64,000 nucleotides of DNA from Alphaproteobacteria bacterium (lineage in GTDB: Bacteria > Pseudomonadota > Alphaproteobacteria > Bin65). The position numbers and the translations under genes were made by a program. Within the stretch, counting starts at the first letter, position 1, and every line of letters begins with the position of its first letter. The notes beneath the pieces were generated by a model, which was given only the letters and a program-made list of their open reading frames with translations, was not told the origin of the DNA and did no database searches. Below are positions 17,876 through 26,755 of the stretch, piece after piece. Where the stretch lies: assembly GCA_022819985.1 (NCBI GenBank), contig JAJEGH010000043.1, positions 62,001-126,000 on the forward strand. Direction: 5' to 3'.

Positions 17876-18513
17876 GGGTCCAGAACCCCGTCGCCGCGCA
17901 GGAAATCCAGCAGCGGCAGCAGCGGCAGGCCGAGTATCGTGAAAAAGTCGCCGTCGACCGAAGCGAACAGATGGGCGCCGAGGCCTTCGAGCCGGTAGGC
18001 GCCGACCGAGTCCAGGGCGTCGTCGCCGACGGCGTCGAGATAGGCGGCGATAAAGCGCGCCGACAGCGGGCGCATAACGAGACTGGCGCTGTCGGTACAG
18101 TCCCAGATCCGCTCCCCGCCGCGCAGCAGCGCCGCCGCCGAGACCAGCCGGTGGCGCTTGCCGGACAGGCGTTGCAGATGCCCCGCGGCGGCGGCGCGGT
18201 CCGCCGGCTTGTCGAGCAGCGCGCCGTCGAGATCGAGCACCTGGTCCGCCCCGAGCACCAGGGCGCCGGGGCGGTCGGCCGCGATTTCATCGGCGATCCG
18301 CGCCGCCTTCATTTCGGCCAGCGCGCCGGCGACCCGTTCTGCGGACGCGCCTTCGCGGCGCAGCTTCTGTTTGACCGCCGCTTCGTCGATCGCGGCCGGG
18401 ACGGTCTCGAAAGCCAGTCCGGCGTCGCGCAGCAGCGCCGCCCGGGTCCGGCTGGCAGACGCCAGGACGAGCGCCGGGGCGCCGGGGCGGGCCGGCCAGC
18501 GTGCGCCGCTCAC
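17872..18513 (-). CDS. maf: Maf-like nucleotide pyrophosphatase
   Basis: House-cleaning enzyme of the Maf/YhdE family that hydrolyses non-canonical or regular nucleoside triphosphates to monophosphates. The 213 residues start with the family motif [19 protein letters not shown] and contain [24 protein letters not shown] and [13 protein letters not shown]. The GTG at 18513 overlaps the upstream stop as GTGA and is the best start; the frame continuing to 19200 is a shadow. Which Maf subfamily it belongs to, and so the preferred nucleotide, cannot be settled by eye. Confidence 0.92.
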   Translation of the reverse strand: MSGARWPARPGAPALVLASASRTRAALLRDAGLAFETVPAAIDEAAVKQKLRREGASAERVAGALAEMKAARIADEIAADRPGALVLGADQVLDLDGALLDKPADRAAAAGHLQRLSGKRHRLVSAAALLRGGERIWDCTDSASLVMRPLSARFIAAYLDAVGDDALDSVGAYRLEGLGAHLFASVDGDFFTILGLPLLPLLDFLRGDGVLDP

Positions 18514-19430
18514 GGTTCGCCGCCCGAGGCACCGCCCGGGGCGTCGCCCGGGACTCCCGCGAGCGGCGCGCCATCGGGCCGGCCGAGCTGGAGCAGGTCG
18601 GCGGAGGCGCCTTCCTCGTGGCGGCGCTCGCGGTCGCGCACCAGGCGCAGGATCGCCGCCGCGGTCTCCTCGATCGACCGGCGGGTCACGTCGATGACCG
18701 GCCAGCCGTAGCGCCCGAACAGCCGGCGCGCGTCGGCGACCTCCTTCCGGACCGCGGCGATATCGGTGTAGGCGGTTTCGGTGTCGCCGAGCGACTGGCG
18801 CATGCGCGAGCGGCGCAGATCGACCAGCCGGCGCGGGTCTTCGGTCAGGCCGACGACCAGCGGCCGGTTCAGGGCGAACAGGATCTCCGGCAGCGGCTGG
18901 TCCGGCACGATCGGCACGTTGGCCGCCTTGATGCCGCGGTTGGCCAGGTAGATCGAGGTCGGCGTCTTCGACGTGCGCGACACCCCGACCAGCACGACAT
19001 CGGCCTCCTCCAGATTGCCGGTCTGCTGGCCGTCGTCGTGCTGCATGACGTAGTTCATGGCGTCGATGCGCTGGAAATATTCGTCGTCCAGCTCGTGCTG
19101 CCGGCCCGGCATGTCGCGGCTCTTTGCGCCGAAATAGGTTGCCATCACCTCGATGAAGGGCTCGATTACCGAGACGCAGGTCAGCCCGCGCCGCTTGCAA
19201 TATTCCTCCAGGGTTTCGGCGAGCGCCCGGTCGAGCAGGGTGTAGAGCACGAGGCCGGGCTCCTCCTCCAGCTCCTCGATGACGATCTCCAGGGCCCGTG
19301 GGCTGCGCACCATCGGCCAGAGATGCTCGACGATCTCGACCCGCTCGAACTGAACCGTGCAGGCGCGCCCGATGCTCTGGACCGTCTCGCCGGTCGAATC
19401 GGAGATCAGATAGAGATGATGGCGGCTCAT
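18510..19430 (-). CDS. ppsR: Pyruvate,phosphate dikinase regulatory protein (kinase/phosphorylase, DUF299)
   Basis: Bifunctional enzyme that inactivates PPDK or PEP synthase by ADP-dependent threonine phosphorylation and reactivates it by phosphorolysis. The DUF299 signature is clear: N-terminal LYLISDSTGETVQSIGRA and the P-loop-like VGVSRTSKTPTSIYLANRG near residue 155. The last 30 residues are Gly/Pro-rich and non-conserved. It is the first gene of the operon that runs leftward from the probable origin, and corresponds in position to the gene beside the origin in Caulobacter and Rickettsia. The ATG at 19430 is unambiguous. Confidence 0.93.
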   Translation of the reverse strand: MSRHHLYLISDSTGETVQSIGRACTVQFERVEIVEHLWPMVRSPRALEIVIEELEEEPGLVLYTLLDRALAETLEEYCKRRGLTCVSVIEPFIEVMATYFGAKSRDMPGRQHELDDEYFQRIDAMNYVMQHDDGQQTGNLEEADVVLVGVSRTSKTPTSIYLANRGIKAANVPIVPDQPLPEILFALNRPLVVGLTEDPRRLVDLRRSRMRQSLGDTETAYTDIAAVRKEVADARRLFGRYGWPVIDVTRRSIEETAAAILRLVRDRERRHEEGASADLLQLGRPDGAPLAGVPGDAPGGASGGEP

Positions 19431-19953
19431 GGCGGAGACCGGCGGAACAATCCTGTGGACAAGCGCGCTGCCGAAGCGCCGGAAACGGCCCCGTTATACG
19501 CGGCGGCGGCGTCCGGCGGCGACCGCAAAATGTTGTCCCGGCACTGCCGGAGTCCGAAAACCGGGTTATCCGGCTGGGGATCGTTTATCCCGCTATGGAC
19601 CGCTTGCGCCCGCCGGACGGTTATCCGCAGGCTGCCCACGCCGGGCCGGCGCGGTTGTTCCCGCCGGGCCGGCCGGCATATCCGGCATTTTCAGGGTATT
19701 ACCTGCGTTCTGCATCCTTTCCACATGTCCGGCCCGGTTTCCGGCACCGCCGGAGCCCGATTGCCGCCGCGCTGTGACCAACCCGCAATCCCCGCGACTC
19801 CCCTGCCCAACAAAAACAACTTCAACCTTTCTATATAAAGACTCTTTGAAGAATGCCGACCGACGGCCGTGCGGAGGCCTCGCCGCCGCCGGCCGGGTTT
19901 CCGGGCGGCGCTTCCGTTCCGGCAACCGGCAGGCGACCCCAGCAGGTAATCCG
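19431..19953. other. Probable chromosomal replication origin (oriC) between the PPDK regulator and hemE
   Basis: This 523-base gap has no convincing gene. It contains DnaA-box-like sites: TTGTCCACA on the minus strand (19454-19462), TTATCCGCA at 19621-19629 (each one mismatch from TTATCCACA), and further TTATCC cores at 19566 and 19585. To the right lies an A/T-rich stretch, about 19808-19853, with CTATATAAAG, which could be the unwinding element. Genes on both sides are transcribed away from it. In Caulobacter crescentus and Rickettsia the origin lies next to hemE in this same setting. Function is inferred from position and motifs; the hemE promoter may also lie here. Confidence 0.6.
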
Positions 19954-21012
19954 ATGACCGATCGGCCGATCATGCGCGTGTTGGCAGGCGAGACCCTGGC
20001 GGTTCCGCCGGTCTGGCTGATGCGGCAGGCCGGGCGCTATCTGCCGGAATACCGGGCGCTGCGCCGGTCCGCCGACTCGTTTCTCGATCTGTGCTACACG
20101 CCCGCGCTGGCGACCGAGATCACCCTGCAGCCCGTGCGGCGGTTCGATTTCGACGCCGCGATCCTGTTTTCCGACATTCTGGTGGTGCCGGACGGGCTGG
20201 GTATCGGCGTCGGTTTCGAGGACGGCCACGGCCCGGTGCTCGAACCTGTCCGCAGCGCCGCCGACCTGGCGCCGCTCGATCCCGGCCGCGTCGTGTCGCA
20301 TTGCGCGCCGGTCTACGAGGCGGTCGCCGCGGTTCGCGCGGCGCTCGCGCCGGACAAGACGCTGATCGGATTCGCCGGCGGGCCCTGGACCGTCGCGACC
20401 TACGCGGCGGAAGGCGGTAGCAGCCGGACGTTCGAAACGGTCAAACACTGGATGTGGAGCGATCCGGACGGTTTCGGGACGCTGATCGACATGCTGACCG
20501 AAGCGACGGTCGATCACCTGTCGCGCCAGATCGACGCCGGCGCGGATTGTGTGCAGATTTTCGAAAGCTGGGCCGGAGTCCTCGCCGAGCCGGAATTCCG
20601 CCGCTACGCCATCGAGCCGACGCGGCGGATCGTCGAGGCCTTGCGGCTGCAGCATCCGGCGACGCCCGTGATCGGCTTTCCGCGCGGCGCCGGACGCCTG
20701 ATTGAGGACTATGTCGCCGGGACCGGCATTGCGGCGGTCGGTCTCGATACCGGCGTTCCGCTCGCCCAGGCCACGGAAATTCAGAAGACCGTGCCGGTCC
20801 AGGGCAATCTCGATCCGCTGTTGCTGGTCGCTGGTGGGCCGCCGCTGGCCGAACGGGCCGAGCAGCTCCGGGCCGGGCTGGCCGGCGGGCCGCATATCTT
20901 CAATCTCGGCCATGGCATCGTGCCGCAGACGCCGCCGGACCATGTCGCCGGGCTGGTGGCGGCCCTGCGCGGGTCAGCCGTGCGCGGCGCTGCGCTGGGC
21001 GGAGCGGCATGA
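19954..21012 (+). CDS. hemE: HemE, uroporphyrinogen decarboxylase
   Basis: Decarboxylates uroporphyrinogen III to coproporphyrinogen III in haem synthesis. The 352 residues carry the family signatures PVWLMRQAGRYLPEYRALR near the N-terminus and GFAGGPWTVATYAAEGG in the middle, and the catalytic Asp in AAILFSDILV; the end has FNLGHGIVPQTPPDHV. The ATG at 19954 begins MTDRPIMRVL, a normal start; the frame open upstream lies in the origin region and has no support. The stop overlaps hemH as ATGA. Confidence 0.96.
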   Translation: MTDRPIMRVLAGETLAVPPVWLMRQAGRYLPEYRALRRSADSFLDLCYTPALATEITLQPVRRFDFDAAILFSDILVVPDGLGIGVGFEDGHGPVLEPVRSAADLAPLDPGRVVSHCAPVYEAVAAVRAALAPDKTLIGFAGGPWTVATYAAEGGSSRTFETVKHWMWSDPDGFGTLIDMLTEATVDHLSRQIDAGADCVQIFESWAGVLAEPEFRRYAIEPTRRIVEALRLQHPATPVIGFPRGAGRLIEDYVAGTGIAAVGLDTGVPLAQATEIQKTVPVQGNLDPLLLVAGGPPLAERAEQLRAGLAGGPHIFNLGHGIVPQTPPDHVAGLVAALRGSAVRGAALGGAA

Positions 21013-22118
21013 GCGGCGATACCGCCGTCATCCTGTTCAATCTCGGCGGCCCGACTGCGCCGGAGACCGTCGGGCCGTTCCTGTTCAATCTGTTCAACGA
21101 CCGGGCGATCATCGGGGCGCCGCAGCCGGTGCGCTGGCTGCTGGCAAAATCGATTGCCGGGCGGCGGGCGCCGCTTGCGCGGGACATCTACGCCCATCTC
21201 GGCGGCAAATCGCCGATCCACGAGGAGACCGACGCCCAGGCGGCGGCGCTGGAAGCCGTTTTGCGCGACCGGCTGGGACCGGCTAACGCCCCCTCGGTCC
21301 ATGTCGCGATGCGCTACTGGGGCCGGCGGGCGGAGGCCGTGGCGCGCGAGCTGGCCCAGCGGGGGGCCGGGCGGGGGGCCGGGCGGGGTGCGCGCCGCAC
21401 CGTCCTGCTGCCGCTCTATCCGCAATTCTCGACCACGACATCGGCTTCGTCGGTGCGCGAGTGGAGCCGGTGGGCGGCGAAAACCGGCCTCGGACCGGCC
21501 GTCGGCGGCGTGTGCTGCTATCCGGCGAGCGCCGGCTTCGTCGCCGCGATGGCCGACCGGATCCGCGAAACTCTGGCCGGGCATGACGGAGACCCGCCGC
21601 GCCTCCTGTTTTCCGCCCACGGATTGCCGGAAAAGACGATTGCGGCGGGCGACCCCTACCGCTGGCAGGTCGAGCGGACGGCCGCTGCGCTCGCCAAAAC
21701 GCTCGGGGAGGCCGCATCGGACCATGTCGTTTGCTACCAGAGCCGGGTCGGGCCGCTGAAATGGATCGGACCGTCGACCGAGGATGAAATCCGCCGCGCC
21801 GGCGCGGAGAAAAGGCCGGTGCTCGTGGCGCCGATCGCTTTCGTCTCGGAGCATTCCGAAACCCTGGTCGAGCTCGATATCGAATACCGCAAGGTCGCCG
21901 AAGCGGCCGGCGTGCCGGCCTATCTGCGCGCCCCGACGGTGGGGACCCATCCGGCCTTCATCGGCGCGCTCGCCGATATGGTGCAGACCGTTCTGGACCG
22001 CGGCGGCCTGGAATCCGAAAGCGGCGGCCGGCTGTGCCCCGGCGCCTGGCGGGGCTGCCCGCTGGCCGCCCCTATGGCACAAAAGCTGGCGCAAAAAGCC
22101 ACACAGCCGGCGGCGTAA
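21009..22118 (+). CDS. hemH: HemH, ferrochelatase
   Basis: Inserts ferrous iron into protoporphyrin IX, peripheral to the membrane. The 369-residue protein has ILFNLGGPTAPETV at the start, LLPLYPQFSTTTSASS in the first half, and the catalytic histidine in LLFSAHGLPEK; VCYQSRVGPLKW and the metal-side Glu in FVSEHSETLVELD follow. A short Gly/Arg insertion (RGAGRGAGRGARR), encoded by a repeated GC-rich unit, lies just before LLPLYPQF and is unusual for the family. The start overlaps hemE by four bases. Confidence 0.95.
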   Translation: MSGDTAVILFNLGGPTAPETVGPFLFNLFNDRAIIGAPQPVRWLLAKSIAGRRAPLARDIYAHLGGKSPIHEETDAQAAALEAVLRDRLGPANAPSVHVAMRYWGRRAEAVARELAQRGAGRGAGRGARRTVLLPLYPQFSTTTSASSVREWSRWAAKTGLGPAVGGVCCYPASAGFVAAMADRIRETLAGHDGDPPRLLFSAHGLPEKTIAAGDPYRWQVERTAAALAKTLGEAASDHVVCYQSRVGPLKWIGPSTEDEIRRAGAEKRPVLVAPIAFVSEHSETLVELDIEYRKVAEAAGVPAYLRAPTVGTHPAFIGALADMVQTVLDRGGLESESGGRLCPGAWRGCPLAAPMAQKLAQKATQPAA

Positions 22119-22137
22119 GGGACGGCGGGACGCGGCC

Positions 22138-22566
22138 ATGGACTGGATCCTCTGGGTAAAGGCGCTGCACGTCCTGTCGGTCATCGCCTGGATGGCGGCG
22201 CTGCTCTACCTGCCGCGGCTGTTCGTCTATCACGCCGGCGCCGCGCCCGGCTCCGACAAATCCGAGACTTTCAAGATCATGGAGCGCCGGCTGCTGCGCG
22301 GCATCGCCAATCCGTCGATGGTCGTCGTCTGGGCGACCGGCGTCGCCCTGTATGTCGAACTGGAATACTGGACCGAGGGCTGGATGCACGCGAAATGGCT
22401 GTGCGCGATCGCGCTCACCCTGCTGCACCACGTCTACGCCCGCTGGCGCAAGGATTTCGAGCACGACCGCAACGCCCGCAGCGCGACCTTCTACCGGATC
22501 TGGAACGAGGTCCCGGTCCTGTTCCTGATCCCGCTGGTCGTGCTGGTGGTCGTCCGGCCGTTCTGA
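22138..22566 (+). CDS. hemJ: HemJ, protoporphyrinogen IX oxidase
   Basis: Membrane haem-b protein that oxidises protoporphyrinogen IX, the step before ferrochelatase. The 142-residue protein has four hydrophobic segments and the conserved WVKALHVLSVIAWMAALLYLPR start with its haem-ligand histidine, then PRLFVYH, and AKWLCAIALTLLHHVYARW. The ATG at 22138 is 19 bases after hemH. With hemE and hemH it gives three of the late haem steps in one transcript. No hemG or hemY is seen, consistent with HemJ being the oxidase used. Confidence 0.92.
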   Translation: MDWILWVKALHVLSVIAWMAALLYLPRLFVYHAGAAPGSDKSETFKIMERRLLRGIANPSMVVVWATGVALYVELEYWTEGWMHAKWLCAIALTLLHHVYARWRKDFEHDRNARSATFYRIWNEVPVLFLIPLVVLVVVRPF

Positions 22567-22621
22567 GCCGGGTTGCCGCCGGGCCGGCGCCGTGCTGCTG
22601 TCGGCGCGGCATTCGCGCCAT

Positions 22622-22650
22622 CTTACATTTCCGGCGATTGCTGCTATATT
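22622..22650 (+). promoter_or_regulatory. Candidate promoter for rho
   Basis: CTTACA at 22622-22627 (four of six matches to the -35 consensus) and TATATT at 22645-22650 (five of six to the -10) are separated by 17 bases in an A/T-richer patch of the hemJ-rho gap. Transcription from here would leave a leader of about 200 bases before rho, which fits the known autoregulation of rho through long leaders in other bacteria. The rest of the 297-base gap shows no gene. Confidence 0.4.
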
Positions 22651-22863
22651 CGGGGTCCCTCCTTCCGATGAAGCGGCACGACGCCCGTACCGGCGTCTCC
22701 CGGAGCCCCGGAAAAAATCGGCTCGCCCGCTCGCGGCACCCCGTCCGGTCTCCGGCCCCCAATTCCGATCCCGCCGCCAACGCGGCCGCCGCCGCTTCTG
22801 CCCCCTTCGCGCCTGTCCCGGCCCGCCGCCGGTGCGCAGCGCAATCCCCAGGTGACGCGCCCC

Positions 22864-24129
22864 ATGTCTTCCGTCGATCTTCAGGACCTGAAAGCCAAAA
22901 CCCCCGGCGCCCTGCTGGCCTATGCCGAGGAGCTGGAAATCGAGGCGGCGAGCGCCCTGCGCAAGCAGGAGCTGATGTTCGCCATCCTCAAGGATCTGTC
23001 CGCCCAGGAAACCTCGATCATCGGCCAGGGCACGCTGGAGGTGCTGCCCGACGGGTTCGGCTTCCTGCGCTCGGTCGAGGCCAACTATCTGCCCGGCCCG
23101 GACGATATCTACGTTTCGCCCGGCCAGGTGCGGAAATTCTCGCTGCGCTCCGGCGACACGGTGCAAGGTCCGATCCGCGGCCCCAAGGACGGCGAGCGCT
23201 ATTTCGCCCTGCTCCAGGTCGACCAGGTCAACTTCGAGGGGCCGGAGAAGGTCCGCCACCGGATCAATTTCGACAATCTGACCCCGCTTTACCCGGACCA
23301 GCGGCTGACCATGGAGCCGAAGGACCCGACGGGCAAGGACCTGACCAGCCGGGTGATCGACATCGTCACGCCGATCGGCAAGGGCCAGCGCGCGCTCATC
23401 GTCGCGCCGCCGCGCACCGGCAAGACGATGATGCTGCAGAACATCGCCCACGCCATCTCATCGAACCATCCGGAGGTCTATCTGCTGGTCCTGCTGATCG
23501 ACGAGCGGCCGGAAGAGGTCACCGACATGCAGCGCACGGTGAACGGCGAGGTCATCAGCTCGACCTTCGACGAACCGGCCGGCCGCCACGTCCAGGTCGC
23601 AGAGATGGTGATCGAGAAGGCCAAGCGGCTGGTCGAGCACAAGCACGACGTCGTCATCCTGCTCGATTCGGTCACGCGGCTGGCGCGCGCCTACAACACG
23701 GTCGTGCCGTCCTCCGGCAAGGTGCTGACCGGCGGCGTCGACGCCAACGCGCTCCAGCGGCCCAAACGCTTCTTCGGCGCGGCGCGCAACATCGAGGAGG
23801 GCGGCTCGCTCTCCATCATCGCGACCGCGCTGATCGACACCGGCAGCCGCATGGACGAGGTGATTTTCGAGGAGTTCAAGGGCACCGGCAACAGCGAGAT
23901 CAACCTGGACCGCAAGCTGTCCGACAAGCGGGTCTGGCCGGCCATCGACATCGGCAAGTCCGGCACCCGCAAGGAGGAGCTGCTGGCCGACCAGGCGACG
24001 CTCGCCAAGATGTGGGTGCTGCGGCGCATCCTGCTGCCGATGGGCGTCACCGACGCCATGGAGTTCCTGATCGGCAAGCTCAAGGACACCAAGTCCAACG
24101 ACGAATTCTACGACAGCATGAATACTTGA
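22864..24129 (+). CDS. rho: Rho, transcription termination factor
   Basis: Hexameric RNA-dependent helicase that ends transcription of untranslated RNA. The 421 residues match the compact form without the Arg/Gly-rich insertion of actinobacteria. The N-terminal RNA-binding part has DGFGFLR and [10 protein letters not shown]; Walker A is APPRTGKT at about 181-188, Walker B is [16 protein letters not shown], and the Q/R-loop is [16 protein letters not shown] 22864 ([10 protein letters not shown]) is preferred; GTG 22852 is an alternative. In many alphaproteobacteria rho is directly followed by mnmE; here about 5 kb of minus-strand genes lies between. Confidence 0.97.
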   Translation: MSSVDLQDLKAKTPGALLAYAEELEIEAASALRKQELMFAILKDLSAQETSIIGQGTLEVLPDGFGFLRSVEANYLPGPDDIYVSPGQVRKFSLRSGDTVQGPIRGPKDGERYFALLQVDQVNFEGPEKVRHRINFDNLTPLYPDQRLTMEPKDPTGKDLTSRVIDIVTPIGKGQRALIVAPPRTGKTMMLQNIAHAISSNHPEVYLLVLLIDERPEEVTDMQRTVNGEVISSTFDEPAGRHVQVAEMVIEKAKRLVEHKHDVVILLDSVTRLARAYNTVVPSSGKVLTGGVDANALQRPKRFFGAARNIEEGGSLSIIATALIDTGSRMDEVIFEEFKGTGNSEINLDRKLSDKRVWPAIDIGKSGTRKEELLADQATLAKMWVLRRILLPMGVTDAMEFLIGKLKDTKSNDEFYDSMNT

Positions 24130-24168
24130 GGGGCACGCTGGCCTGCCGGCGCGGCCTCAGCTTCACAT

Positions 24169-24276
24169 TGTCACCCCGGCCGACCGCAGGGAGAGCCGGG
24201 GTCCAGAGCCGACCTGACGGGCCTGTGTTTGCAGCCCTGGGCCCCGGATCGTCGCTCCGCTCCGTCCGGGGCGACA
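24169..24276 (+). repeat. Dispersed palindromic repeat, family A copy 4
   Basis: A 108-bp diverged copy just after rho. The right end TCCGTCCGGGGCGACA and the internal CTGGGCCCCGGATCGTCG are shared with the other copies; the left end TGTCACCCCGGC has changed. It lies between the convergent rho and quinone oxidoreductase genes. Confidence 0.75.
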
Positions 24277-24301
24277 CGGCAGGGAAGCCGGTAACGCCCC
24301 C

Positions 24302-25279
24302 CTAAACCGTATACACCGTGCTCCCGGTCGTCCTCCGGCCCTCCAGGTCGGCATGGGCCTGGGCGGCGTCTTTCAGCGGGTAGGTCTGGTTGACCTCGAT
24401 CTTCACGGCGCCGCTCAGCACGACATCGAACAGGTTGCCGGCCATCTCCTCGAGCCGGGGCCGGTGCGAGGCGTGGGTGAACAGGGTCGGCCGGGTGACG
24501 TAGACCGAACCTTTCGGCCCGAGGATCGCTGGGTTGATCGGCTCGACCGGCCCCGACGCGTTGCCGAAGGTCGCGAGCGTGCCGAAGGGCGCGAGGCAGT
24601 CGAGCGAGCCCATGAAGGTGTCCTTGCCGACCGAATCGTAGACCCAGGGCACGCCCTTGCCATCGGTGATCTCCTGCACCCGTTCGACGAAATCCTCGCT
24701 GCGGTAGTTGATCGTGTGGGCTGCGCCGTAGGCCTTCGCCAGTTCGGCCTTCTCGTCGCTGCCGACCGTGCCGATCACCTCGACGCCGAGATGCTTCAGC
24801 CACTGGCAGGCGATCAGGCCGACGCCGCCGGCCGCGGCGTGGAACAGCACGGTCTGGCCGGCCTCCACCGGGCAGGTCTTCATGATCAGATATTCCACCG
24901 TCATGCCCTGGAGCATCATGGCCGCGCCGGTCCGGTCGTCGATGCCGTCGGGCATTTTCACCAGGTGCGAGGCCGGGATGACGCGGCGCTCGGCGTAGGC
25001 GCCGGGCGGGCTGGTGCCGTAGCAGACCCGGTCGCCCTCGGCGAAGCCGGCGACGCCCGGGCCGACCGCCTCGATGACGCCGGCGCCTTCGAAGCCCGGC
25101 GTAAAGGGCATGGCCGCCGCCGGGTAGAGGCCGGAGCGGAAATAGACGTCGATATAGTTGAGGCCGACGGCGGTGTGCCGGAGGCGTACCTCGCCCTCGC
25201 CGGGATCGCCGACGCTGACGGCCTCCCATTGCAGGACTTCGGGGCCGCCGGTTTCGTGCACGACGATGGCGTGGGTCAT
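24302..25279 (-). CDS. Quinone oxidoreductase-like zinc-independent MDR protein
   Basis: A 325-residue member of the medium-chain dehydrogenase/reductase superfamily, NADPH:quinone reductase (QOR) branch. It has the N-terminal GroES-like part (HTAVGLNYIDVYFRSGLYP, FEGAGVIEAVG) and the NADPH loop AAAGGVGLIACQWLKHLG. The zinc-ligand cysteines of alcohol dehydrogenases are missing, as expected for QOR. ATG 25279 (MTHAIVVHETGG) is the family start; the frame runs to 25468 without support. It is the downstream neighbour of a dienelactone hydrolase-like gene, 76 bases apart. Confidence 0.9.
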   Translation of the reverse strand: MTHAIVVHETGGPEVLQWEAVSVGDPGEGEVRLRHTAVGLNYIDVYFRSGLYPAAAMPFTPGFEGAGVIEAVGPGVAGFAEGDRVCYGTSPPGAYAERRVIPASHLVKMPDGIDDRTGAAMMLQGMTVEYLIMKTCPVEAGQTVLFHAAAGGVGLIACQWLKHLGVEVIGTVGSDEKAELAKAYGAAHTINYRSEDFVERVQEITDGKGVPWVYDSVGKDTFMGSLDCLAPFGTLATFGNASGPVEPINPAILGPKGSVYVTRPTLFTHASHRPRLEEMAGNLFDVVLSGAVKIEVNQTYPLKDAAQAHADLEGRRTTGSTVYTV

Positions 25280-25355
25280 GGAAGCTGTCCTTGATGTTGT
25301 CGCAAGACGTGCGCCGCCGCGGAGCGGCAGCCCCGCCACGGCCGGGCGCGCAGGG

Positions 25356-26048
25356 CTAGCGCAGATGGGCGTTGAAGAAGGCGGCCGAGCGGTCGTTGGC
25401 GCTCTGCGCCGCGCCGGCGTCGTAATGCTCGCCGCCGGCCCGGGCGAAGGCGTGGTCCATGCCGGCATAGTCGTGGATCGTCACCTTGCCGTGGCCGTCC
25501 AGCGCACCGTGGATCTGCGCCTGCTCGTCCTTGGGGCAGAAACCGTCCTCCTCGGCGATATGCAGCAAGGCCGGCGCCTCGATGTTGGCCGCCTCGTCCA
25601 GATTGTTGCCGATGCCGACGCCGTAATAGCCGATGCTGGCGTCGGCGTCGGTGCGGGTGGCGCACAGATAGGCGAGCTTGCCGCCGAGGCAGAAGCCGAC
25701 GGCGCCGACCTTGCCGCTGCACGCCGCGTCGCCGCGGATCGCGTCGATGGTCGCCTGGATGTCCTCGACGCCCTTGGCCTCGTCGAAGCCCTGGTAGAGC
25801 TCGAAGGCCCGGCCCCATTCCTCCTCGGTCTGGTCGGTGAGCTGGATGCCCGGCTCCTGGCGCCAGAAAATGTCCGGGCAGACCGCGATAAAGCCCTGGC
25901 CGGCCCACCAGTCGCAGATATCGCGCATCACCTTGTTGACGCCGAAAATCTCCTGGATGACGACGATCGCAGGTCCGGACCCGCCCGCCGGGTCGGCGCG
26001 GTAGGCCATGAACTGCCCGTCCGGGGCGTTGATCGTGATGTCCGGCAT
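25356..26048 (-). CDS. Dienelactone hydrolase family protein
   Basis: A 230-residue alpha/beta hydrolase of the dienelactone hydrolase family. The cysteine nucleophile lies in VGFCLGGKLAY, the catalytic His in YAGMDHAFARAG, and the Glu that positions the cysteine in VVIQEIFGVN, all in standard order. Members hydrolyse dienelactone in chlorocatechol breakdown, but most chromosomal homologues have unknown substrates, and no aromatic-degradation genes lie nearby. ATG 26048 is the natural start (MPDITINAPDG). Confidence 0.88.
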   Translation of the reverse strand: MPDITINAPDGQFMAYRADPAGGSGPAIVVIQEIFGVNKVMRDICDWWAGQGFIAVCPDIFWRQEPGIQLTDQTEEEWGRAFELYQGFDEAKGVEDIQATIDAIRGDAACSGKVGAVGFCLGGKLAYLCATRTDADASIGYYGVGIGNNLDEAANIEAPALLHIAEEDGFCPKDEQAQIHGALDGHGKVTIHDYAGMDHAFARAGGEHYDAGAAQSANDRSAAFFNAHLR

Positions 26049-26157
26049 GCTTTCCTCCCTGGAATGCCGGGCCGCGGCCCCCGCATGGCGGGATGCGCGG
26101 CCGGATTGTCGAAACCGCAAAAAAGCGCGCGGAAGATGTCCTAGAAAACCGGCGCGG

Positions 26158-26709
26158 CTATTGCAAGCCGGCGCTTGGCTCGGTGCTGGGCTGGGCCTCC
26201 GGCGCCGGCGCGTCGAACAGGGTGCGCTGACGGTCGGCGGACCAGCCCTCGAGTTCCAGCAGCCATTGCTTGGTGTCGGTCCCGCCGTCGCCGGAATAGC
26301 CGCCCAGGCCGTCCGACGCGACGACCCGGTGGCAGGGAACGATGATCGGGATCGGGTTGCGGCCGCAGGCCCGGCCGACCGCGCGCGGCGCGCTGCGCAG
26401 CCAGCGGGCAAGCTCGCCGTAGGTCCGGGTATCGCCGTAGGGTATCGCCTGCATCTGCTGCCAGACCGCGCGCTGGAAGGCGGTGCCCTGCGGCGCGAGC
26501 GGCAGGTCGAAATGGCGCAGGCCGCAGAAGAAATAGGCGTTGAGCTGATGCACGGCCCGGTTGAGCAGTGGGGTCTCGTCGGTGCGCGGCCCGGCCTCGG
26601 GCAGCAGTTCCGTCTCCACGGCCGGCACCCAGTCGAGACGGGTCAGCCGGCCGTCGGATTCGCGCAGGCGCAGGGGGCCGAGCGGGCTGTGATAGGTCGT
26701 CTCCGCCAT
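26158..26709 (-). CDS. ogt: Methylated-DNA--protein-cysteine methyltransferase
   Basis: Repairs O6-methylguanine (and O4-methylthymine) by irreversible transfer of the alkyl group to its own cysteine. The active-site motif is IPIIVPCHRVVASDGLGGYSG, here split as IVPCHRVV followed by GLGGYSGD, and the DNA-binding helix region is GTAFQRAVWQQMQAIPYG. The 183 residues agree with Ogt; there is no Ada-type N-terminal regulatory domain. It sits alone between the DUF255 and dienelactone hydrolase-like genes. The ogt symbol is a family-level assignment. Confidence 0.9.
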   Translation of the reverse strand: MAETTYHSPLGPLRLRESDGRLTRLDWVPAVETELLPEAGPRTDETPLLNRAVHQLNAYFFCGLRHFDLPLAPQGTAFQRAVWQQMQAIPYGDTRTYGELARWLRSAPRAVGRACGRNPIPIIVPCHRVVASDGLGGYSGDGGTDTKQWLLELEGWSADRQRTLFDAPAPEAQPSTEPSAGLQ

Positions 26710-26755
26710 CGAAATTCGTTTCGTTCGCTCCCGTCCGGTTGAGCGGCCGTCACCG

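Noticed and set aside
18501..19838. A 445-codon plus-strand frame over the PPDK regulator and origin region
   Set aside because: Antisense shadow of the regulator, running into the origin-like gap; no family resemblance.
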